In this document: piece by piece, positions 58,340-64,000 of the stretch
Numbering within the stretch: the first letter of the stretch is position 1
Layout of the letters: every line of letters starts with the position of its first letter
Assembly: GCA_031254645.1 (NCBI GenBank)
Contig: JAIRUA010000017.1
Coordinates: 182,545-246,544 of the forward strand
Direction: 5' to 3'
Length of the DNA stretch: 64,000 bases
DNA from: Dysgonamonadaceae bacterium
GTDB taxonomy: Bacteria; Bacteroidota; Bacteroidia; Bacteroidales; Dysgonomonadaceae
Notes under the pieces: model-generated
The model's database searches: none
Seen by the model: only the letters and a program-made list of their open reading frames with translations
What the model was told of the DNA's origin: nothing
Position numbers and translations under genes: made by a program

Positions 58340-58391
58340 CAGGTTTCAGGTTTTAAAACTTCAAGCCTGAAACTTTAAAACCTGAAACCTG
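58340..58391 (+). repeat. Inverted repeat of caggtttcagg words
   Basis: Arms 58340-58357 and 58374-58391 pair over 18 bases (caggtttcaggttttaaa). It fills the 89-base spacer before the NuoG-like gene; shorter copies of gtttca words flank it. Confidence 0.6.
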
Positions 58392-58404
58392 AAACTATAA
58401 AATT

Positions 58405-59385
58405 ATGCAGATAACAATTAATAATAAATCCATCGAAGTTCAAAACGGCGAAACGATTATCGAAACCGCTCGTCGAATGGGATATTCCATTCCCTCATTA
58501 TGTTATGCAAAAGATGCGCAACACAAATCGTCGTGTATGGTTTGCGCTGTAAAAAACGATGCAAACGGACAAATCATTCCGTCGTGCACTACCCTTCCCA
58601 CTGAAGGAATGCAAATCGACACCGAAAGCGACGAAATTAAACAAATTCGCGCACTTTCGCTCGAACTTTTGTTGAGTGACCACCGTGCCGATTGCGAAGC
58701 GCCTTGTCATTTGGTTTGTCCAGTAAGTCTCGATATCGAATTGATGTTAAGTTACTATGACAAAAAAGAATTTGAAAAAGCACACGCCGTTATCGCTGCC
58801 GCATTTTCGCTTCCCGAAATCGCTTGCGACACCTGCAAAGCACCGTGCGAAAAGGCTTGCCGACGAGGAAGAATTGACAAAGCAGTTGCTATTCGTACAA
58901 TTATTAAAGAGATAGCAGAAATGTTTATCGGAAAAACAACAAATGATTTCGGTATAAAAGTTGAAAAGACGGATAAAAACGCTTTTCAATCACGCCTAAG
59001 CAGTTTCACGACGGAAGAGAAAAAACGATTGGAGGAAACCGTTGTTGTGCCTTCACTTTGTCTTCATTGCGCTTGTACAGGACGAAAAGGCTGTATGTTA
59101 CGTCAATACGCTACCGAAGCAGGCATCAAACGCTCTCGTTACGAAGCATCTTCCAAACTTCCGATTATGACGAAACAGCATGTGAACGGCAATATTTATT
59201 TCGAACAAGCAAAATGTATTCGTTGCGGACTTTGTGTTTACAACACAAAAAATGGTTTTACATTCAAAGATAGAGGTTTTGGAATGGAAGTAGTGTTGCC
59301 GGAAGAAAGTCGAGAAAATATTGGGAAAGAAGTAGTAGAATTATGTCCGACAGGGGCGATATATCTAAACAATATGTATATTTGA
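58405..59385 (+). CDS. NuoG-like iron-sulfur protein without catalytic domain
   Basis: 326 residues, cytoplasmic. It starts with a [2Fe-2S] ferredoxin (Cys33, Cys44, Cys47, Cys61). A segment like the N-domain of glutamate-synthase small subunits follows: CEAPCHLVCP and CDTCKAPCEKACRRGRID. Next come CLHCACTGRKGC and a ferredoxin-like end with CIRCGLCVY and LCPTGAI. NuoG and HydA have this kind of cluster set, but both continue into a large catalytic or former catalytic domain that is missing here. It is the natural electron partner of the NuoEF-like protein 5.4 kb upstream; the two may have been neighbours before the island came between them (inference). Confidence 0.85.
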   Translation: MQITINNKSIEVQNGETIIETARRMGYSIPSLCYAKDAQHKSSCMVCAVKNDANGQIIPSCTTLPTEGMQIDTESDEIKQIRALSLELLLSDHRADCEAPCHLVCPVSLDIELMLSYYDKKEFEKAHAVIAAAFSLPEIACDTCKAPCEKACRRGRIDKAVAIRTIIKEIAEMFIGKTTNDFGIKVEKTDKNAFQSRLSSFTTEEKKRLEETVVVPSLCLHCACTGRKGCMLRQYATEAGIKRSRYEASSKLPIMTKQHVNGNIYFEQAKCIRCGLCVYNTKNGFTFKDRGFGMEVVLPEESRENIGKEVVELCPTGAIYLNNMYI

Positions 59386-59392
59386 AACTGAT

Positions 59393-59959
59393 ATGGAGAA
59401 TCCGGGCGAGCATTTAGTCGAACAATATTTGAAGTTGATAAAAAGATGTGATTTTGTTGAATACAATCTGCAAACGATATCCCCACAAGGAGAAATGGAT
59501 GTGGTTGGAATAAATTCCGGCGAAAACCGGATTTATATTTGCGAAGTGGCAACACATTTAGAAACAGGACTTTCCTACAATAAAGCCGGAAAGCGGGATA
59601 ATGTCAATAGATTTAAAGCAAAATTCACCAAGAATATTGAATATGCAAAGAAAAATTTTCAGGGATATAAGTGCCATTATATGTTGTGGAGTCCGATTAT
59701 CAAAATTCCGAAAAAAGAAGATACGAAGGATAATCAATTCCGAGATTTGCAAGAAATAAAAACATTTTTTCAAAACGAATTTAATGTTGAAGTGGAACTC
59801 ATTTACAATCAAAAATATTTAGATTGTATTAATGAGTTGAGAGAAAAAGCAAAAGCAACAACCCAAGAAATGGCTTCACCAATAATGAGATTCTTACAAA
59901 TAGAAGAAAAACTGTTAGTTCACTGCAAAAAAACAAACACGAGAGAGCAGCAAATATAA
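59393..59959 (+). CDS. PD-(D/E)XK-like fold protein, possibly nuclease-related
   Basis: 188 residues, cytoplasmic. Near the start, HLVEQYLKLI and later QGEMDVVGIN (Glu34, Asp36) and IYICEVATHLETGL (Glu51) follow the fold of Mrr- or YraN-type nucleases. The lysine expected two residues after Glu51 is Ala53, so activity is uncertain. It lies 7 bases after the NuoG-like gene and just before a terminator, and so may have come with the defence genes or be unrelated. Confidence 0.55.
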   Translation: MENPGEHLVEQYLKLIKRCDFVEYNLQTISPQGEMDVVGINSGENRIYICEVATHLETGLSYNKAGKRDNVNRFKAKFTKNIEYAKKNFQGYKCHYMLWSPIIKIPKKEDTKDNQFRDLQEIKTFFQNEFNVEVELIYNQKYLDCINELREKAKATTQEMASPIMRFLQIEEKLLVHCKKTNTREQQI

Positions 59960-59988
59960 AAAATGATTTATTGTTGAAGTAGAATATT

Positions 59989-60022
59989 AAAATCCTTTTG
60001 ACTGATGTTGAAAGGATTTTTT
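59989..60022 (+). terminator. Rho-independent terminator after the NuoG-like/nuclease-like pair
   Basis: A 10-base-pair stem aaaatccttt (59989-59998) with aaaggatttt (60011-60020) and a T-run to 60022. It ends the long plus-strand cluster. Confidence 0.85.
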
Positions 60023-60129
60023 GTGCACTTAAAAAACACAAAAAACTACAATTAAAACCGCTGATTCACTTAATCTTGAACAGAGTTGAAATAAAAAAAC
60101 AAAAAATGATGAATTAACAGTTTCAGTTT

Positions 60130-60161
60130 TTTGGTTGAGAAAAAATATTTAATTAATTTCG
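60130..60161 (+). promoter_or_regulatory. Promoter of the propeller-ABC transporter unit
   Basis: TTTG (60130-60133), 20 bases, then TAATTTCG (60154-60161), one mismatch from TAnnTTTG. The start codon at 60188 would leave a leader of about 20 bases. Confidence 0.55.
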
Positions 60162-60187
60162 TTCGGTTAAACTGAACTTTATTAAAA

Positions 60188-61348
60188 ATGAAACTAAAAA
60201 ATATTCTCTCTCTCATAGTATTATCGTTACTCATACTTTCCTCTTGTACAGGCGGAAGTGGCAGCCACACACACACTACTTTCGGTGACAATACGGACTG
60301 GAAGATATTTCGCGGCGACCCTGCATTGAGCGGATTTACAAACATTTCTTTGCCGCGAAATCCGATTTTAAAGTGGACTTACTCATCGAATAATCGCACA
60401 GCAGGCTCACCTATTGTTCACAACGGCGTAACTTATTGGAGTGACAGGCGTGGACGAATTTACGGTGTAGATATCAACGGAAATTTGGTTTTCGAATATG
60501 ACCTGCAAACCGCTGTAGATGCATCGCCGATGATTTATAAATCAACGCTTTACATCGGACGAATCGATGGCTATATGACCGCCATTCCGCTTGCCGAAAA
60601 AGAGGTAATTTGGAGTTTCGAAACATTGGGACAGATTTCGGGTTCGGCAAATATTGTGGAGTTTGAAGGGCGTACAGCCATCGTTTTCGGTAGTTACGAC
60701 AACTATCTTTATTGTCTTGATGCAAGCACAGGCGAAGAATTAAGCCGATTTGCATCCGGAAATTTCATCAATGGAGCCGCCGCCGTTTGGGAAAATTACG
60801 TTTTATTCGGCGGTTGTGACTCGTGGATTCGTGTCATTGACACCCAAACGGGAACAGCGACAGATTCGCTTCAATTGCAAACATACGTACCCAACTCGCC
60901 TGCCATTATGGGTAATATCGGCTTCGTAGGCGACCATTCGGGCAATATTTATAAAATTCAGCTTGAAGACGGCAGAATTGTTCATCACGAAATGGTGGAG
61001 TATCAAGATAATGATGCCGGCTCAAATGTCGCCGTCCCGGCAATATCACCCGATGCGGTTTATTTCTATTCCGGCAGACATCTTTATGCCGTCAATCGCA
61101 CCGACGGAACATTGATGTGGTCGCAATTGTTGAGCGGAAACACTGGCGAAAGTTCGCCCGTAGTTGCCAATGACCACGTCATCGCTTGCACACGAACAGG
61201 AATTATTTCGATTTTCGATGCAAAATCAGGGGAACTACTTTGGGAGTATGATACAGGGGAACAAATTCTCGGCTCGCCTGCAGTGATTGAAGGTCATTTT
61301 ATGGTACTCACAAGTAGAGGAACATTACTTTGCTTTGGAAATGAATAA
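60188..61348 (+). CDS. PQQ-like beta-propeller lipoprotein (BamB-like)
   Basis: 386 residues with a lipoprotein signal (LLILSSC) and a His/Thr-rich stretch after the cysteine (GSHTHTTFG). The propeller repeats are regular: RGRIYGVDINGNLVFEYD, DASTGEEL, DAKSGELLWEYD. It is nearer to general BamB-like propellers than to the QHWAHP group. It starts a separate unit with an ABC transporter, so it may be the extracytoplasmic part of that transporter or a lipoprotein cargo. Its presence close to the main cluster keeps the propeller theme going. Confidence 0.83.
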   Translation: MKLKNILSLIVLSLLILSSCTGGSGSHTHTTFGDNTDWKIFRGDPALSGFTNISLPRNPILKWTYSSNNRTAGSPIVHNGVTYWSDRRGRIYGVDINGNLVFEYDLQTAVDASPMIYKSTLYIGRIDGYMTAIPLAEKEVIWSFETLGQISGSANIVEFEGRTAIVFGSYDNYLYCLDASTGEELSRFASGNFINGAAAVWENYVLFGGCDSWIRVIDTQTGTATDSLQLQTYVPNSPAIMGNIGFVGDHSGNIYKIQLEDGRIVHHEMVEYQDNDAGSNVAVPAISPDAVYFYSGRHLYAVNRTDGTLMWSQLLSGNTGESSPVVANDHVIACTRTGIISIFDAKSGELLWEYDTGEQILGSPAVIEGHFMVLTSRGTLLCFGNE

Positions 61349-61374
61349 TTATTTTAGATTTTAGATTGAATATT

Positions 61375-62046
61375 ATGGCTTTAATTGAATTACAAAACAT
61401 ACGAAAATCCTTTCCCGACGGCGAAAACAAACTAAATAACGTTCTTCGCAACGTAGACTTATCCATAAAAAAAGGCGAATTTGTCGCCATAAAAGGCGCT
61501 TCCGGCGCAGGAAAATCTACATTGCTGAATATTCTCGGCACATTACTTACGCCCGATAATGGCAGTTATTTACTCAACGGCACAGAAATGACCGCGCCCA
61601 GCACCAATTATTCGCAAATTCGCAACAAAGAAATCGGTTTCGTGTTTCAAGACCACCGATTGATGCCGCAATTTACCGCATTGGAAAACATTCTGTTACC
61701 AACATTGGCTTATCGTGCCGAAGCGAGTCAAGCGGAAATAGATTATGCACGTCAATTAATGGAAATCACAAATATTTCTTCGGTTGCTAATCAATATCCA
61801 CATACTTTGTCGGGTGGCGAAGCAAGTAGAGTAGCTGTTTGTCGCGCGTTGATTATGAAACCTTTACTCGTTCTTGCCGATGAGCCGACAGGGCAGTTAG
61901 ATGCGGAAAACGCGCAAAATATCGCCAAACTGTTAGACGAAATCAATAACAAGCTGAATACCACAATTATAATGGTAACACATTCGGATGAAACTTCGGC
62001 TGTAGCGCATAGAATATTAATGTTGAAAAATGGGATTTTAGAATGA
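61375..62046 (+). CDS. ABC transporter ATP-binding protein (LolD/MacB-type)
   Basis: 223 residues from the ATG at 61375 (MALIELQNIR); a TTG 9 bases upstream is less likely. Walker A GASGAGKST (41-49), signature LSGGEASRVAV and Walker B VLADEPTGQLD are complete. It belongs to the LolD/MacB/FtsE-like ATPases, which drive lipoprotein release or periplasmic work rather than import. Its stop overlaps the start of the permease gene (ATGA), a mark of coupled translation. Confidence 0.95.
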   Translation: MALIELQNIRKSFPDGENKLNNVLRNVDLSIKKGEFVAIKGASGAGKSTLLNILGTLLTPDNGSYLLNGTEMTAPSTNYSQIRNKEIGFVFQDHRLMPQFTALENILLPTLAYRAEASQAEIDYARQLMEITNISSVANQYPHTLSGGEASRVAVCRALIMKPLLVLADEPTGQLDAENAQNIAKLLDEINNKLNTTIIMVTHSDETSAVAHRILMLKNGILE

Positions 62047-64000
62047 AATTCAACAAACTCATACATAAAAATATCACCCATTTCGCCCGATTTTACAAAC
62101 TGATAGCAGTTGCGGTGATCATTACCGTTGCTGTCATTGTCGGCAGTTTGATGGTGGGTGATTCGGTGCGAAACACGCTTGTACAAAGGGTCTTCGAGCG
62201 ATTAGGAAATACCGAAACGATTATTTTCAGTCGTCAATCGTTTATGGAACAATCGTTGTTGCAAACATCGCTTTTCGATCAATCGGCACGAGGAATTTTG
62301 CTTACAAACGGTTTTATCGCGCAGGGAAACAGACTAATACCTGTTTTCGTATGGGGCGTTGATGATATGGATATTCCGCGTGGCGATGCCAAAATCAACA
62401 GACCACTTGCGCGAGAATTAGGTGCGCAAAACACCGAAAGTCTGGCACTTCGGTTGCCCGCAACGGGATTAGTGCCGTCAGGCTCATTGTTCGTAACTGA
62501 AAATTACACCACGAGTATGCGCGTTCGTCCCATTGGTGTTGTAAGTGCCGACGCGGGAGGAAATATCAGTATGAGAAACGAGCAACAACTTCCATTTAAT
62601 ATATTTGTCAATCGCGAAGAATTGGCAGAAGTGCTTGAAACAGAAGGAAAAATAAATGTTATTTTGTCCGAAAAAACCATTACTTCCGATGAATTGAACG
62701 AAGTGTGGGATTATAGTATGTCGGGATTATCGTTTATTCATAGAGATAAAAGAAAAGCTAATCTTATTCACGAAAGATTTTACGAGCAAGAAGATTTTAC
62801 CGAAATTACTGCCGACCGAATTTTTCTTCAACAGGAAGTTACGGATATAATCATTCGCGATAATGAAAATCCGAATCGGCTTTTTTCCTATCTCGTCAAT
62901 TCCATTGAACTCAACGGTATATCTATTCCCTATTCTTTCGTTACCGCAATCGACCGCTTCGCAAAAGAAACATTGGCAAAAGACGAAATTATTCTTTCCG
63001 ATTATACTGCTAACCGTTTAGGCGCAAGAGTTGGCGATAAAATTCGACTAACTTATTTCGTTTCGCACGACTTGAAAACGCTTGAAGAGAAAAGTATCGA
63101 ATTGACAGTAAAAAAGATTGTTCCCATTTGGCAACTCACAAACGACACGACACTCAGTACCGATTTTCCCGGACTTTCAGGCGTAGATAGCTGCATCGAA
63201 TGGGACAGCGATTTACCAATCAATATGGATTTGATTACCAATGAAGATGAACGATATTGGGAAATTTTCAAAAACACACCGAAAGCAATTATCGCCTACG
63301 ATGCCATTGCCGCCGATTGGAGTAATGCCTACGGAAATGCCACCGCTATTCGGGTTTCAAATGAAATTCCCGATTTATCGAATCTTCGTGCCGAAATGTT
63401 TGGAATTCAAATTATCCACCCGCGAGAAGCAGGAATTTATGCCGCTTTGAACGGTGTCGATTTTTCGGGACTTTTCCTCGCGTTGGGATTTTTCATCATC
63501 ATTTCGGCAATGCTTTTGATGCTCATTCCGCTTTCGGAAATGCTTTATCAACGCAGACACGAAACGGCTCTTTTACAGTCGCTTGGCTATCCTCGAAAAC
63601 GAATTATCAACATACTTTGGCAAGAATCTGCGCCTGTTGTTTTCCTTTCGTCGATAATCGGTGTAGTGGCAGGATTGATTTATACCACGCTCGTAATGTG
63701 GCTGTTGGGAACCGTTTGGAAAGGCGCAACACACACCGATGGTTTTTCTGTTTATCCGAATATTTCTACCGTTATTGGTGGATTTGCTGTTGGTATTATT
63801 CTGTCAATGATTGTTTTACGATTGGCAATTTCTCGAAATTTGAAAAATAAAGAGCGAAAAACGAAAAAAATAGGTCGAAAAACGAAAAAAGTATGGGTTA
63901 TTCTTTTTACTATTCTTTCTGTTGTAGTTATTTTTCTGAATTTTTTACTCATACGTTCCGTTCCTTTATTTGTGGTCGGAGCAGTTATTTTGATTGCCAC
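62043..64000 (+). CDS. FtsX/MacB-type ABC permease, 3' end outside window
   Basis: 652 codons are visible and the frame is open at the right edge. A first helix (about 20-38, LIAVAVIITVAVIVGSL) is followed by a large periplasmic domain (about 40-475), then FtsX-type helices: LFLALGFFIIISAMLLMLIP, a cytoplasmic loop RRHETALLQSLGYPRKRI, and two more helices around 535-600. The loop is the coupling segment that meets the ATPase. The remaining helices lie outside the window. With the ATPase it would form a mechanotransducing complex acting on a lipoprotein or envelope substrate, perhaps the propeller encoded just upstream. Confidence 0.9.
   Translation, partial: MKFNKLIHKNITHFARFYKLIAVAVIITVAVIVGSLMVGDSVRNTLVQRVFERLGNTETIIFSRQSFMEQSLLQTSLFDQSARGILLTNGFIAQGNRLIPVFVWGVDDMDIPRGDAKINRPLARELGAQNTESLALRLPATGLVPSGSLFVTENYTTSMRVRPIGVVSADAGGNISMRNEQQLPFNIFVNREELAEVLETEGKINVILSEKTITSDELNEVWDYSMSGLSFIHRDKRKANLIHERFYEQEDFTEITADRIFLQQEVTDIIIRDNENPNRLFSYLVNSIELNGISIPYSFVTAIDRFAKETLAKDEIILSDYTANRLGARVGDKIRLTYFVSHDLKTLEEKSIELTVKKIVPIWQLTNDTTLSTDFPGLSGVDSCIEWDSDLPINMDLITNEDERYWEIFKNTPKAIIAYDAIAADWSNAYGNATAIRVSNEIPDLSNLRAEMFGIQIIHPREAGIYAALNGVDFSGLFLALGFFIIISAMLLMLIPLSEMLYQRRHETALLQSLGYPRKRIINILWQESAPVVFLSSIIGVVAGLIYTTLVMWLLGTVWKGATHTDGFSVYPNISTVIGGFAVGIILSMIVLRLAISRNLKNKERKTKKIGRKTKKVWVILFTILSVVVIFLNFLLIRSVPLFVVGAVILIA

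Larger units (their letters stand above)
59960..60187 (+). other. Spacer between two transcription units
   Basis: 228 bases without a gene. It holds the terminator at 59989-60022 and the promoter at 60130-60161, so the propeller-ABC unit downstream is transcribed separately. Confidence 0.7.

Noticed and set aside
58405..59385. [FeFe] hydrogenase HydA
   Set aside because: The H-cluster domain is absent; only the N-terminal iron-sulfur part is present.

Overview
The window comes from a Bacteroidota chromosome, most like an anaerobic, polysaccharide-using Bacteroidales-type bacterium. The evidence is a TonB-dependent receptor with a carboxypeptidase-regulatory N-domain, Ser-type sulfatases, many SPII lipoproteins, S16 and L17 with long acidic tails, and promoters of the Bacteroidota type (TTTG, 19-20 bases, TAnnTTTG). 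The species cannot be named from the sequence alone.

Layout. (1) 1-8377, minus strand: a sulfated-glycan locus with two lipoprotein sulfatases, a GH28 glycosidase, a TonB-dependent receptor and a trypsin-like lipoprotein that runs off the left edge. It has a clear promoter and a pair of inverted operator-like boxes. (2) 8402-16130: rpsP, an SLC13/TrkA-C transporter, mutS2 and an OPT transporter, separated by hairpin terminators. (3) 16185-34916, minus strand: the fused str-S10-spc-alpha operon, rpsL to rplQ, with secY, map, infA, rpmJ and rpoA, driven by a consensus promoter. Its long spacers hold word-rich inverted repeats.

(4) 35240-60022, plus strand: the most interesting part. Five tandem paralogous secreted PQQ-like beta-propellers are interrupted by a membrane pyrophosphatase (hppA). 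They are followed by a membrane-anchored propeller, an NHL propeller with a Cys-Cys motif, a tiny Tat-type Cys-rich protein, a Tat-exported polyferredoxin (NapG-like), a NapH-like membrane ferredoxin, a 3-TM propeller and a fused NuoE-NuoF-2x[4Fe-4S] protein. Its likely partner, a NuoG-like iron-sulfur protein without a catalytic domain, lies 5.4 kb further on. Together they suggest an NADH-linked electron-transfer chain running from cytoplasm to periplasm or outer membrane, with no recognised terminal enzyme in the window. This is inference from gene content and order.

(5) 53097-57397: an A+T-rich defence-type island sits between the NuoEF-like and NuoG-like genes. It holds an unknown acidic protein, a PD-(D/E)XK-like protein, a PIN-like protein with two C-terminal membrane segments, and a Dam-type adenine methylase. 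A secreted metallo-beta-lactamase-fold protein follows.

(6) 60130-64000: behind its own terminator and promoter, another lipoprotein propeller is followed by an ABC ATPase and an FtsX-type permease that runs off the right edge.

No tRNA, rRNA, CRISPR array or transposase was found.
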